The translations under genes were made by a program, and so were the position numbers. Under the pieces are notes generated by a model. It was given only the letters and a program-made list of their open reading frames with translations, was not told where the DNA came from and did no database searches. From assembly GCA_049792815.1 (NCBI GenBank), contig JBARBG010000087.1:1-61812 (forward strand): a DNA stretch of 61,812 nt, read 5' to 3'. The DNA is from DAIDKA01 sp049792815. Its GTDB lineage: Bacteria; Pseudomonadota; Gammaproteobacteria; Steroidobacterales; Steroidobacteraceae. Below, piece after piece: positions 34,561 to 43,436 of this stretch (its first letter is position 1; every line of letters starts with the position of its first letter).

Positions 34561-34903
34561 GAAGCTGGGATTTCGCGTCCATACGGATGTGCGCAACGGC
34601 GATTATCGCTGGCTCACGGTGCAGCACCCGGACCAGCCGTCGTTGCAGCTCGGCTTGTTCGTGCCGGGGCCGCCGGTGCTGGACGCGGCAACGGCCCAGA
34701 CGCTGCGTGCGATGGTTGCCAAAGGTGCGATGCCGCCACTTGTGCTGACGGTGGATAACTGCCGCGCCGCACACGATAGGATGCGTACCCGGGGAGTGGA
34801 GTTCACACAGGAGCCCACGGACCGCTACGGCAGCATCGACGCCAGCTTCCGCGACCCGTCCGGCAATGGATGGAAGATGATCGAGGCGCGCCGCAAAGGT
34901 TGA
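34490..34903 (+). CDS. VOC-family (glyoxalase/bleomycin-resistance) protein
   Basis: A 137-residue protein with two beta-alpha-beta-beta-beta modules. Family text includes IEVVGLYVRDQDEALAFYVE, KLGFRVHTDV and the C-terminal IDASFRDPSGNGWKMIEA with its metal-binding glutamate. It could be a glyoxalase-like or resistance protein. ATG 34490 has AAGGAG seven bases upstream. Its start lies inside the AraC gene, so the two are translated from one message. Confidence 0.88.
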   Translation: MSQGIEVVGLYVRDQDEALAFYVEKLGFRVHTDVRNGDYRWLTVQHPDQPSLQLGLFVPGPPVLDAATAQTLRAMVAKGAMPPLVLTVDNCRAAHDRMRTRGVEFTQEPTDRYGSIDASFRDPSGNGWKMIEARRKG

Positions 34904-34959
34904 TTCCATTTCCGATTCGATAAGCCGTTGACCTGCATTGTAGTTCCTGGTGTAAGAGC

Positions 34960-35085
34960 CCGACGGCGTTCCCCAATCGCGACAATTGCGGCGCGAACTT
35001 CGAACGCCTGGTCGCCCTCAAGTCCAAGTACGATCCTGACAATCTGTTCCGGCTGAACGCGAACGTGCCGCCCAAGCTCGGGTGA
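34960..35085 (+). pseudogene. Remnant of a BBE-type FAD oxidoreductase, C-terminus only
   Basis: About 40 codons ending at TGA 35083-35085 read NCGANFERLVALKSKYDPDN followed by LFRLNANVPP, the typical C-terminal BBE signature of berberine-bridge-like FAD-linked oxidases. An in-frame stop lies at 34921 and no FAD-binding part is present upstream. It is therefore a leftover of a deleted gene. The remaining bases of the 34904-35109 space hold nothing else. Confidence 0.7.
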
Positions 35086-35109
35086 GGATGCGCGGCATCC
35101 GTGCCGCGC

Positions 35110-35982
35110 TCAGTTCCAGCCGCCATTGGCGAGCTCGGGCGGAAGGATTCTCATGAACGCCTCGACGGCATGGATCTGTCCGTCGTAGATCTTGAAGGCC
35201 TCCCACACCGTGAGCTTGTCAGGGGCGGTGTCCCGGACGTTCCACCACATGCGCAACCATACGATTCCAAGGCGCTCGTCCACGGCCACGACCCGCGTCG
35301 TCACCGGGCCGATGCGTTTGAAGATGGCGAGCGACTGGGTGCTGATGTTCTTGCAGGTCGGAGTGAAGGTGCAGGCAGCGCCGGCCATCACCGCGCCATT
35401 TTCGAGCCGATAGGCATCGGCGGTAAATGGCGCATCGACTGCTGCGAAGGTGTCGGCATTGTTCAGGCCCTTCGGATAGTGCATCGCGATCTCGATGGCT
35501 TTTTCCCGCGTCGCAAGCTGATCGGGACGCGGCACGAAATTCATGGCCTCGCTCGGCGCGCTTAGCCCGTCGATGTTGAAGCTCAGTCCCTCGGCGCGGG
35601 TGCGCGTGGAGACGGTTTCGATCTCAGTGATCTTCTCGCCAACGACCTTGATGCGCACGACGAGGATCAAGGGTGCCCCGCTTTCCTGCACGACGACGTC
35701 TGCGCCAGCCACACCCGCGCGCTCATCGAGGAAGTCCTGGCGGTAACCGCGCAGGCTGGTCACGGTGTTGAGGATGGTTACCTTGGCGAGCGGCTTCTCG
35801 ATCCCGTCCTCGGTCACGCGCAGGTTATCGGCCAGCGGCAGCCTGCTCGTGTCGTGCCGCAGCAGTGCGTACAGGTAGCGCGTCACGGTGCCGCGCAGGC
35901 ACTCGCGGTCGCAGGCTGCGGGCTGCGCTGCAGCAGCGGTCCAGGACAGAACCAGCAGACACAGTGAGACCATGGTTTTCAT
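35110..35982 (-). CDS. Secreted hypothetical protein, DUF8021-like
   Basis: A 290-residue protein with a Sec signal (TMVSLCLLVLSWTAAAAQ) and a well-placed AAGGGG six bases before ATG 35982. The mature part begins CDRECLRGTVTRYLYALLRH and has NTF2-like features; the C-terminal half (LTVWEAFKIYDGQIHAVEAF) resembles SnoaL-like proteins. It could belong to the DUF8021 group seen with secondary-metabolite oxidations, but that assignment is weak. It lies just upstream of the DsbA-like gene's end on the same strand. Confidence 0.65.
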   Translation of the reverse strand: MKTMVSLCLLVLSWTAAAAQPAACDRECLRGTVTRYLYALLRHDTSRLPLADNLRVTEDGIEKPLAKVTILNTVTSLRGYRQDFLDERAGVAGADVVVQESGAPLILVVRIKVVGEKITEIETVSTRTRAEGLSFNIDGLSAPSEAMNFVPRPDQLATREKAIEIAMHYPKGLNNADTFAAVDAPFTADAYRLENGAVMAGAACTFTPTCKNISTQSLAIFKRIGPVTTRVVAVDERLGIVWLRMWWNVRDTAPDKLTVWEAFKIYDGQIHAVEAFMRILPPELANGGWN

Positions 35983-36001
35983 GTTTTCCCCTTCGCGCAC
36001 T

Positions 36002-36652
36002 TTAGCTCAAACGCTCTGCAAATTGTCGTAATACCCGTTCGAATACAGCCACCGGTTGACCGCCCTCAACGAGGTGCCGATCATTGATGATGACCGCCGG
36101 GACGCCGTTGATGCCCTGGCTGCCGTAGAACCGCTCGCGCGCCCGTACCTCGGCGCCATAACGGTCCGTTTCCAGGACAGCCTGCGCAGCCGCCGGATCC
36201 AGGCCCACCTGCGCGGCGATTCTGGCGAGAGTTTCGTGATCACTGGGATCCGCGCCATCCGTGAAATAGGCGCTGAACAGCGCCTGCTGCAGTTCCAGCT
36301 GTTTGCCTTCCAGGGCCGCCCAATGCAGCAGCCGGTGGGCATCGAAGGTGTTGTAGATCCGGGTACGCTTCTGCATATCGAAGCGGAACCCCAGTTGCGC
36401 GCCACGGGCCCGGATCATTTCCTGGCTCTGTGCGAACTGTTCCGGGGAAGGCCCGTATTTCTGCGCGATGTGCTCGACGATGTCCTGACCGCCAGGTCCC
36501 ATGTCGGGATTGAGTTCGAAGGGCTGAAAATGCAGCTCAGCATCGACCACGTCCCGCAGATTGGACAACGCCGCGAGCAGGGATTGCAGCCCGATCGCAC
36601 ACCAGGGACAGGAGACATCTGAGACAAAGTCGAGCTTGGTGGTGGCGCTCAT
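36002..36652 (-). CDS. DsbA/FrnE-family thioredoxin-fold oxidoreductase
   Basis: A 216-residue protein with the CPWC redox motif at residues 15-18 (VSDVSCPWCAIG), the helical insertion of the DsbA fold, and the cis-Pro loop GINGVPAVIINDRHLVEGGQ. No signal peptide is present, so it acts in the cytoplasm like FrnE and related polyketide-linked isomerases. It is divergent from the molybdenum hydroxylase operon, 74 bases away. Confidence 0.92.
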   Translation of the reverse strand: MSATTKLDFVSDVSCPWCAIGLQSLLAALSNLRDVVDAELHFQPFELNPDMGPGGQDIVEHIAQKYGPSPEQFAQSQEMIRARGAQLGFRFDMQKRTRIYNTFDAHRLLHWAALEGKQLELQQALFSAYFTDGADPSDHETLARIAAQVGLDPAAAQAVLETDRYGAEVRARERFYGSQGINGVPAVIINDRHLVEGGQPVAVFERVLRQFAERLS

Positions 36653-36726
36653 GGGTACATCCGGTGGGGACTCGCAGATTGTTGAGGCGTTATACTCCGC
36701 ATCGTGGGCTTCTGTGGAGGGGTGGC

Positions 36727-37374
36727 ATGGGCGATGGCGCGCCGGGTTTGAGCCTTGGTCGGGACGATGAGGCGGCGCGCCTGTCGCGGCGCGAATTCAT
36801 CAAGCGGGTGATTGCCTCGGGTGCCGTGGCTTCGGCGGCCACCTACGTCTATGGCGGTCTGTCCGGATGTGTCAGGCGCGGCGGACCGGTCGCCGGCGGT
36901 GTCGAGCGGCTGATCTCCATCAACGTAAATGGCCAGATCCGGCGCGTGGACGTTCTGCCGCAGGAGACCCTCGCCATGACGCTGCGCTACAAGCTGGGCC
37001 TGACGGGCACCAAGCTCGGCTGCGACCGTGGTGAATGCGGTGCCTGCACGGTGATGCTGGACGACATCACTCACAATTCCTGTTCGGTGCTGACGCATAG
37101 CGTACTTAATCGTAAGGTGACCACGGTGGAAGGTGTGGGCGGCCCGAATGGCGAGCTGCACCCGGTCCAGCAGGCCTTCATCGACGAACTGTCACCGCAA
37201 TGCGGATTTTGTACGCCGGGACAGGTGGTTTCGGCCGTAGCCCTGCTGAAGCGCAATCCGCATCCGACGCGCGAGCAATGCCGCGCCGCAATGGCCGGCA
37301 ATCTGTGCCGCTGTGGCGCCTACGACAATTATCTAAACGGCATCATGCACGCTGCCGGCGGCGGTGCCGCATGA
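36727..37374 (+). CDS. Tat-exported 2Fe-2S subunit of a molybdenum hydroxylase
   Basis: A 215-residue protein of the xanthine dehydrogenase/PaoA type. A twin-arginine signal (SRREFIKRV, then a hydrophobic core) is followed by a plant-ferredoxin cluster (GCDRGECGACTVML with a further Cys) and a second 2Fe-2S cluster (CGFCTPGQ ... NLCRCGAY). Export through Tat implies the whole complex works in the periplasm. GGAGGGG lies six bases upstream of ATG 36727; the frame upstream of this is not coding. The stop overlaps the next start (ATGA). Confidence 0.93.
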   Translation: MGDGAPGLSLGRDDEAARLSRREFIKRVIASGAVASAATYVYGGLSGCVRRGGPVAGGVERLISINVNGQIRRVDVLPQETLAMTLRYKLGLTGTKLGCDRGECGACTVMLDDITHNSCSVLTHSVLNRKVTTVEGVGGPNGELHPVQQAFIDELSPQCGFCTPGQVVSAVALLKRNPHPTREQCRAAMAGNLCRCGAYDNYLNGIMHAAGGGAA

Positions 37375-39776
37375 GCTACAAGCTGCTGGGAAAGGATTTC
37401 ACGCCTCCGGATGTCTTGGCCAAGGTCACCGGTCAGGCGAAATACGCCGAGGACTTCCGCGCCGACGGCATGGTGTTCTGCCGCATGCTCACCAGCCCGA
37501 TGCCGCATGCGCGGGTGCGCGGCATCGACGCCTCAGCGGCACTGGCGTTGCCCGGCGTGCTCGGCGTGTTGCTGCCCAGCGAAGTGACGCCGATACCGGA
37601 ACCGAATCCCCCCATCCTCAGCGCCGAGCCACAGTACGTCGGGGCGCCCATCCTGGCGGTTGCAGCTGTGGATGAGACCACGGCGCAGGATGCGATCGAC
37701 CTGATCAAGCTCGACCTGGAACCGCTGCCCTTCGTCGTGGACCCGCTGCACAGCCTGCATCCAGAGGGCCCGAGCGCCCGCGCGGACGGCAACAATGTCG
37801 GGGCGCAGGGACTTAAGCTGCAGTCCTTGAAATGGACCCTGGAAGACTTCGAGCGCGAGGCTCCCGGCAAGCTGCCCCTGGGCAAGGCCGCCGAAGACTG
37901 GTCATACGGTGATGTGGAAGCGGGGTTCGCCCACTCAAAGATCGTTTATGACGATAGCTTCGTCACCGCGAGCAACTCACACCACAGCATGGAACCGCGC
38001 ACCACCTTCGCCTACTGGCAGAACGGCAAATGCTACGTGCACGGTTCCACCCAGAGCCAGTCGTTCGTCGTGCCGGGCCTGGCGCAGTACATCGGCATCA
38101 AGCCCGATGCTCTGGTTTACATCGCGGAGTTCTGCGGCGGCGGCTTCGGTTCCAAGGGCGCGGCCTTTCCCAGCATGGCCATCCCGGCGCTTATGGCGCG
38201 CAAGCTGAACCGGCCGGTCATGATGCGCGTGAGCCGTGCCGAGGAGTACTACATCGGCCATGCGCGCAACGGCTTTCAGGGTCGCGTCAAACTCGGGTTT
38301 GGCGCTGATGGCCGCCTCTTGGCGGCCGACCTGTACGTTGTCCAGGATGGTGGCGCTTACAACGGTTTCGTGGACTTTCGCAACGCGGCGGATGCGTTGT
38401 CGGTGGTATACCAGCCGCTGGCCATGCGCTGGCGTGGCATACCGGTCTACACCAATACCCCAACGCGTTCGGCCCAACGCGGCCCCGGTGAGAATCAGAT
38501 CGCCTGCATTCTCGAGCCACTGATGGATCGCGCGGCCCGTGATCTGAAGATCGACCGACTGCAGCTGCGTAACATCAATGCACCGCAGACCGGCTCGAAA
38601 GTCGGGTCGAACCGCCGCAACGTGACCAGCTCGTATCTGCGCGATGCGCAGCAGCAGGGCGCGGCAAGGTTCGGCTGGGCCGAGCGTGTGAGCCGCAGCG
38701 GCCAGCGACGTGGATCAAAAGTCACCGGCATCGGCATCGGACAGGCTTATCATCCCGCCGGCTTCAATGGCTTCGACGGTCTGGTACGCATCACCGCCGA
38801 CGGCAAGCTGCACATCCACACCGGCGTCGGCAATCTCGGAACGTTTTCGCATTCGGGTACGGCGCGAATCGCCGCTGAAGTACTGCAGTACGACTGGGAA
38901 AACTGTGTCGTGGAGCGCGGGGACTCGCGCAAACACCTGCCCTGGAACATCGGCCAGTTCGGCAGCAACACCTCTTTCACGATGGCGCGTACCAACTATG
39001 TCGCTGCCATGGACGCGCTGGCCAAGATGAAGGAGATCGCGGCCCATGACCTGGGCGGCCACCCCGATGACTATTCTATCGACGGCGCCCGGATCTTCGC
39101 CAAAGCCAATCCGCATCGCGGCATGACCTATGGCGCGGTTGCCCAGCGCGCCGTGAAGCTGGCCGGCAAGTACTCAGGTTACGAGCTGCCCCATGACATC
39201 AATCCCATGACGCGCACTTCGGCCACAGCGCTCGCCGGCAGTGGTCTGATCGGCGTGGCCAAGGACACGCTTCCTGTGGGCGGTGAGACCGCGGCCTTCG
39301 CCTGCGCGTTCGCGGAAGTCGAGGTGGATCTGGAAACCGGCCAGCACCGCGTCATCGACATCCTCAATGTCGGCGATTGCGGCACGGTGATTCACCCCAT
39401 GGGCCTGACCACGCAATTGAAGGGCGCAACCGTTCAGGGCATCAGCATCGGTACGCTGGAGCACATCATTTTTGATCCGCAGAATGGCCTGCCGGGGCAC
39501 GTTGGACTGTACCAGGCGCGGCCTGCCACTTACCTTGATGTGCCCGCGAATCTGAATGTCGACTGGGTGAACAAGCCGGACCCGACCAGCCCGATGGGTA
39601 CCAAGGGAATCGGCGAGCCGCCGCTGGGAGCCGCCGCTTCGGCCATTATCTGCGCCATTTCCGACGCCCTGGGCGGCCATGTGTTCAATCGCACTCCAGT
39701 CAAGACCGACATGGTGTTGAACGTGGCAATGAAGCAGCCGGCGGCGCATTCGCCGCTGCAGGTGAACACGGATTAG
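37371..39776 (+). CDS. Molybdopterin-binding subunit of a xanthine dehydrogenase-family hydroxylase
   Basis: An 801-residue large subunit. Family marks are FCGGGFGSKG (molybdopterin contact), RAEEYYIGHARNG, RSAQRGPGENQ, and the C-terminal GTKGIGEPPLGAAAS whose glutamate (GEPP) is the expected base. No Tat signal of its own; it is probably exported bound to the Fe-S subunit. The substrate (aldehyde, N-heterocycle or other) cannot be told. The ATG overlaps the stop of the Fe-S gene; the frame extends upstream only as an artefact. Confidence 0.94.
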   Translation: MSYKLLGKDFTPPDVLAKVTGQAKYAEDFRADGMVFCRMLTSPMPHARVRGIDASAALALPGVLGVLLPSEVTPIPEPNPPILSAEPQYVGAPILAVAAVDETTAQDAIDLIKLDLEPLPFVVDPLHSLHPEGPSARADGNNVGAQGLKLQSLKWTLEDFEREAPGKLPLGKAAEDWSYGDVEAGFAHSKIVYDDSFVTASNSHHSMEPRTTFAYWQNGKCYVHGSTQSQSFVVPGLAQYIGIKPDALVYIAEFCGGGFGSKGAAFPSMAIPALMARKLNRPVMMRVSRAEEYYIGHARNGFQGRVKLGFGADGRLLAADLYVVQDGGAYNGFVDFRNAADALSVVYQPLAMRWRGIPVYTNTPTRSAQRGPGENQIACILEPLMDRAARDLKIDRLQLRNINAPQTGSKVGSNRRNVTSSYLRDAQQQGAARFGWAERVSRSGQRRGSKVTGIGIGQAYHPAGFNGFDGLVRITADGKLHIHTGVGNLGTFSHSGTARIAAEVLQYDWENCVVERGDSRKHLPWNIGQFGSNTSFTMARTNYVAAMDALAKMKEIAAHDLGGHPDDYSIDGARIFAKANPHRGMTYGAVAQRAVKLAGKYSGYELPHDINPMTRTSATALAGSGLIGVAKDTLPVGGETAAFACAFAEVEVDLETGQHRVIDILNVGDCGTVIHPMGLTTQLKGATVQGISIGTLEHIIFDPQNGLPGHVGLYQARPATYLDVPANLNVDWVNKPDPTSPMGTKGIGEPPLGAAASAIICAISDALGGHVFNRTPVKTDMVLNVAMKQPAAHSPLQVNTD

Positions 39777-39778
39777 CC

Positions 39779-40789
39779 ATGACCATGCACCGCGACATGA
39801 TGCCGCACTTTGAGCTGTACCAGCCCGACAGCGTGCAGGGGGCACTCGATCTGGCGCAGGCGATAGGACCCGGCGCCTGGTTCCTGGCCGGCGGCAACGA
39901 CTCACTCGACTGGTTCAAGGATCGCAACAAGCGCCCCGCTGCGGTCATCGATCTGTCGGGCATCCGTGAGCTCCATGGCATTCGCGAGACCACCGATGGC
40001 CTGGAGATCGGAGCGCTGACCAAACTGGTGGACGTAGAAACTTCAGAACTTGTGCGGGCCCGGTACTCGCTGCTGGCGACGGCCGCCGGGCGCGTGGCCA
40101 GTCCGCAGATCCGCAACAGCGGCACACTTGGCGGCAACCTCTGCCAGGACGCGCGCTGCTGGTACTACCGCTTCGGTGTCAGCTGCTACCGGGCGGGCGG
40201 CAATGCCTGTTATGCCGACACGCCCCAGGGAATGAACCGTGAGCACTGTCTGTTCGGCGCGAGCCGCTGCGTCGCCGTATCACCCTCGGATACCGGCACT
40301 GCCGCGATGGCGCTGGATGCCCGCATGGTGCTGCGCGGTCCGGATAGGCAGCGCGAGCTGTCCGCCGAAGAGTTCTTTGTTGGTCCGGCCCATGACATCA
40401 CGCGCATGACGGCCCTGCGACCCGGCGAGCTGCTGATTGCAGTGCGCTTTCCCAAGGAGTGGGCCGGCGCACGCTTTTATTTCGAAAAGGTCGCCGACCG
40501 AAATACCTGGGACTTCGCCCTGGTCAGTATCGCGGCGGCTCTGGTCGTGCAGAACGGAGTCATCACGCGGACGCGGCTTGCTTGCGGCGCGGTGGAATGC
40601 GTGCCGCGTCGGTTGCAGGCGGTCGAGCAGGCCGTGACCGGCCAGCCGCAAAACGAGGCCACCGCGCTGCTGGGCGGGCAGATCGCGGTCGCGGGCGCTG
40701 AACCGCTGCACTTCAATGGTTTCAAGGTAGCGCTGATGGAGAATCTGGTGCGCCGCGCGCTGCGGCCCGAGGCGCCCGAGCACGCATAG
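39779..40789 (+). CDS. FAD and probable 4Fe-4S subunit of the molybdenum hydroxylase
   Basis: A 336-residue medium subunit. The FAD-binding PCMH fold has FLAGGNDSLD, then SPQIRNSGTLGGNL. A Cys-rich insertion at about residues 122-165 (QDARCWYYRF, CYRAGGNACY, HCLFGASRCVAV) matches the extra 4Fe-4S cluster loop of PaoB and hydroxybenzoyl-CoA reductase beta. This makes the complex resemble periplasmic PaoABC more than cytosolic xanthine dehydrogenases. It starts two bases after the Mo subunit's stop. Confidence 0.92.
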   Translation: MTMHRDMMPHFELYQPDSVQGALDLAQAIGPGAWFLAGGNDSLDWFKDRNKRPAAVIDLSGIRELHGIRETTDGLEIGALTKLVDVETSELVRARYSLLATAAGRVASPQIRNSGTLGGNLCQDARCWYYRFGVSCYRAGGNACYADTPQGMNREHCLFGASRCVAVSPSDTGTAAMALDARMVLRGPDRQRELSAEEFFVGPAHDITRMTALRPGELLIAVRFPKEWAGARFYFEKVADRNTWDFALVSIAAALVVQNGVITRTRLACGAVECVPRRLQAVEQAVTGQPQNEATALLGGQIAVAGAEPLHFNGFKVALMENLVRRALRPEAPEHA

Positions 40790-40795
40790 CCGAGG

Positions 40796-40954
40796 ATGAA
40801 AGACATGGAAATCTTCCGCATGGGCCACGATGTCTGGGGTCGCCCGGTCCTCGAAGGGGTCTCCTGGCATCTGATCTGGGTCGCCGTGGGACTTGGCGCG
40901 GTCGTGATCATCGGGCACGCGGTCTACCGGGCCATACGGCCCCGGAGCACATGA
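40796..40954 (+). CDS. 52-residue single-span membrane protein of the hydroxylase operon
   Basis: A short gene starting with ATG 40796, with GAGG just upstream, and ending in a stop that overlaps the cytochrome b start (ATGA). The product begins MKDMEIFRMGHDVWGR, and a single membrane helix (HLIWVAVGLGAVVIIGHAVY) fills most of the rest, ending in Arg/Pro. The tight overlaps on both sides argue for a real gene. It could anchor or assemble the hydroxylase-cytochrome complex; this is inference. Confidence 0.72.
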   Translation: MKDMEIFRMGHDVWGRPVLEGVSWHLIWVAVGLGAVVIIGHAVYRAIRPRST

Positions 40955-41583
40955 GCATGGCCGTCACGGCAGAGCGGATGCAGGAGCTGCCCGCGCACTC
41001 CGACCGTGTGCTGCGGCACGCCGCGATTGATCGCCTGTTTCATTGGCTCACGGCGGCTTGCGTACTGACACTGATGGCCACGGGACTGCTGCCGCACGTG
41101 GGCGTACAGTTTGACTGGGCCGGCATCCACTGGGTCACCGGGCTGGCGCTCGTGGCGCTGGTGATCTTCCACATGCTGCGCTCGATGGTCTGGCGGCGGC
41201 TGCGCGCCATGTGGTTCAACATCGCCGAACTGCGCGCTCACCAGGTCGGCAAGTACTCGATTGCGCAAAAGCTGATGCATCATGCAATGACGATCATGGT
41301 GCTGTGTGCGGTGGTCACCGGATTGCTCATGCTGAAGAAGATCAGGACCCCGCTCCTGGTGCGCGATCCCTATCTGTTCAGCGCTCATACCTGGGGGATC
41401 ATCTATGTCTTTCATGGACTCGCCGCCCTCACTTCGATCACCCTGGTGATCGTGCACGTCTATTTCGGGCTCATTCCTGACAATCGAATGTACCTGCGCG
41501 CCATGATCAACGGCTGGATGTCCCGCGGCGAACAGCGGGCCCGTGTAGCCGGCATACGTGCCGGTGAGAAGCACCTGACGTGA
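40951..41583 (+). CDS. Cytochrome b subunit (formate dehydrogenase gamma-like)
   Basis: A 210-residue protein with four membrane helices and paired histidines on them: RLFHWLTAACV, IHWVTGLAL and IFHML, KLMHHAMTIMV, FHGLAALTSI and IVHVYFGL. This is the di-heme b561/FdnI pattern. It would pass electrons from the periplasmic hydroxylase to the quinone pool. Its ATG overlaps the stop of the small anchor gene and its stop overlaps the next GTG start. Confidence 0.9.
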   Translation: MSMAVTAERMQELPAHSDRVLRHAAIDRLFHWLTAACVLTLMATGLLPHVGVQFDWAGIHWVTGLALVALVIFHMLRSMVWRRLRAMWFNIAELRAHQVGKYSIAQKLMHHAMTIMVLCAVVTGLLMLKKIRTPLLVRDPYLFSAHTWGIIYVFHGLAALTSITLVIVHVYFGLIPDNRMYLRAMINGWMSRGEQRARVAGIRAGEKHLT

Positions 41584-41981
41584 CCGAACAACCCGGCGAG
41601 CTGGCACGCCGCAGCGACATCATCGAGCGCGGCTACGAATACCTGTTGGCTTTCGCGGCCCAGGGCCGCAGGGTTGAAACCGGCAGCGAGGTACGCGACA
41701 CATTACTTGGGATGCTCGCGGCGCTTGAGGGGCTGGAGCGCATCGTCGCTGCGGCCGCCAATGCGCATCAGCCCGTGCAGCGCCACGATGCCGGCGCATT
41801 CTTCAGTGCGCTACGTGAGGATGTCCTCAAGGCCCGCGGCGCCATCGCCTTCACCCTCAACTGCGACACCATCGGTTCGCAGCTGATCGACAATCTCAAC
41901 GCCTCCAGCCACGTGCGCGCGCTGCTGACGGATCTGTTTCTGGTCGACCAGGCACTGCGGCAGGCCGCACCGGGCCGCTGA
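41580..41981 (+). CDS. Hypothetical helical protein of the hydroxylase operon
   Basis: A 133-residue all-helical soluble protein from a GTG start overlapping the cytochrome b stop. Helices include IERGYEYLLAFAAQGRR and ALREDVLKARGAIAFTLN. It contains one cysteine and no visible cofactor motif. It could be an assembly or maturation chaperone, by position only. Confidence 0.68.
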   Translation: MTEQPGELARRSDIIERGYEYLLAFAAQGRRVETGSEVRDTLLGMLAALEGLERIVAAAANAHQPVQRHDAGAFFSALREDVLKARGAIAFTLNCDTIGSQLIDNLNASSHVRALLTDLFLVDQALRQAAPGR

Positions 41982-41985
41982 GGCC

Positions 41986-42456
41986 ATGCAATCACCGGGC
42001 GCAAGGCTCCTCAGGCTGTGGCGGAAGTTGAGCCCGCTGCCCGGCGGGCAATGGCTATTCGCGCATATCTTCAGCCTGATGGTTCCGTACTCGGGATCAG
42101 TCGGGCCGCGGGTGCGGGTACTGGAGCCTGGACACGCCGAAATCGAGATTCGCGACCGGCGCTCGAACCGCCAGCACCTGGGCAGCGTTCACGCGGTCGC
42201 TCTGATCAATGTCGCAGAGCAGGCAAGCGGGCTCGCGATGCTGGTCGGACTGCCGGACGGCATACGTGCCATCGTGACTCAGATATCGATGCAGTACCTG
42301 AAGAAGGCGCGCGGAACGATACGCGCGGTGAGCACCGTTGCCGTGCCTGTGGTCACGGCCGATACGGATATCGACGTGACGGCTGACTGCCTCGATCGGG
42401 ATGGCGCCGTCGTCGCCCGCGCTACGGTGCGCTGGCGTGTGGGGCCGATCCGTTGA
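41986..42456 (+). CDS. Hotdog-fold protein, DUF4442/PaaI-like
   Basis: A 156-residue protein. The segment RSNRQHLGSVHAVALINVAE gives the conserved asparagine/histidine and the central hotdog helix, followed by MQYLKKARGTIRA, typical of DUF4442 acyl-thioesterase-like proteins. It is four bases downstream of the preceding gene and its stop overlaps the TTG start of the nitronate monooxygenase, so the three are translated together. Substrate unknown. Confidence 0.82.
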   Translation: MQSPGARLLRLWRKLSPLPGGQWLFAHIFSLMVPYSGSVGPRVRVLEPGHAEIEIRDRRSNRQHLGSVHAVALINVAEQASGLAMLVGLPDGIRAIVTQISMQYLKKARGTIRAVSTVAVPVVTADTDIDVTADCLDRDGAVVARATVRWRVGPIR

Positions 42457-43436
42457 CCGAAACGGCCTTTACCCGCCAAGCACAGGTGCAAGTGCCGCTG
42501 ATCTGCGGCCCGATGTACCCCTGTTCGAACCCTGAGCTGGTCGCTGCGGTCAGCGAAGCCGGCGGACTGGGTGTGATCCAGCCCCTGTCGCTGACCTACG
42601 TGCATGGCCACGAGTACCGCGCGGGGTTGCGCTTGGTCAGGTCGCTCACGTCGCGGCCCATCGGGTTCAATGCGCTCATCGAGGCGAGCAACAGGACCTA
42701 CCTTGAGCGTATGAAGGGGTGGATCGATATCGCCCTCGAGGAGGGCATCCGCTTCTTCATTACCTCACTGGGAGATCCCAGATGGGTCTGCGAGCGGGTG
42801 CACGCCGCCGGCGGCGTGGTCTACCACGATGTCACCGAGGCAAAATGGGCGCAGAAGGGCGTCAATGGCGGGGTCGACGGTCTGATCGCCGTCAACTCGC
42901 GCGCCGGTGGCCATGCCGGCAGCAGGACCGCCGCGGTACTGCTCGAGGAACTGCGTCCCTTTGGGCTGCCGGTGGTCGCCGCAGGTGGAGTCGGCACACC
43001 CGAGGAGTTTGCCCGGCACATCGCCATGGGCTATGCAGCCGTGCAGCTTGGCACACGCTTCATTGCAACTGCGGAGTGCAGGGCAAGTGATGCCTACAAG
43101 CAGGCCATCGTCGCCGCGGTCGAAGACGATATAGTCCTCACCGAACGTCTCACGGGGGTGCCCGTATCCGTGATTCGCAATGCCTATGTCGCGAAGCTGG
43201 GAACGCGCGCCGGACCCTTCGCGCGCTGGATGCTGCGCGGTCGCAGGAGGAAGCACTGGATGCGCACCCTGTACACGCTCAATTCGCTGCGCCGCCTGCG
43301 GCAGTCGCTGTCCTCGGGAGACACGAGCACCGACTACTGGCAGGCCGGAAAATCAGTGAGCGGAATTCACCAGATCCTGCCGGCCGCGCAGATCGTAAGG
43401 ACCTTCGCCGCGGCCCTTAACGCGATCAATGCTTGA
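42453..43436 (+). CDS. Nitronate monooxygenase-like FMN enzyme
   Basis: A 327-residue TIM-barrel flavoprotein of the NPD family: CGPMYPCSNPELVAAVSEAG with the FMN-binding start, the IAVNSRAGGHAG phosphate loop, the conserved GGVGTPEEFARHIAMGYAAVQLGTRF barrel end split here as GGVGTPEEF and AVQLGTRFIAT. It oxidises alkyl nitronates or related enolates. It starts at TTG overlapping the previous stop. Its end overlaps the convergent transporter gene by 11 bases. Confidence 0.9.
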   Translation: MTETAFTRQAQVQVPLICGPMYPCSNPELVAAVSEAGGLGVIQPLSLTYVHGHEYRAGLRLVRSLTSRPIGFNALIEASNRTYLERMKGWIDIALEEGIRFFITSLGDPRWVCERVHAAGGVVYHDVTEAKWAQKGVNGGVDGLIAVNSRAGGHAGSRTAAVLLEELRPFGLPVVAAGGVGTPEEFARHIAMGYAAVQLGTRFIATAECRASDAYKQAIVAAVEDDIVLTERLTGVPVSVIRNAYVAKLGTRAGPFARWMLRGRRRKHWMRTLYTLNSLRRLRQSLSSGDTSTDYWQAGKSVSGIHQILPAAQIVRTFAAALNAINA

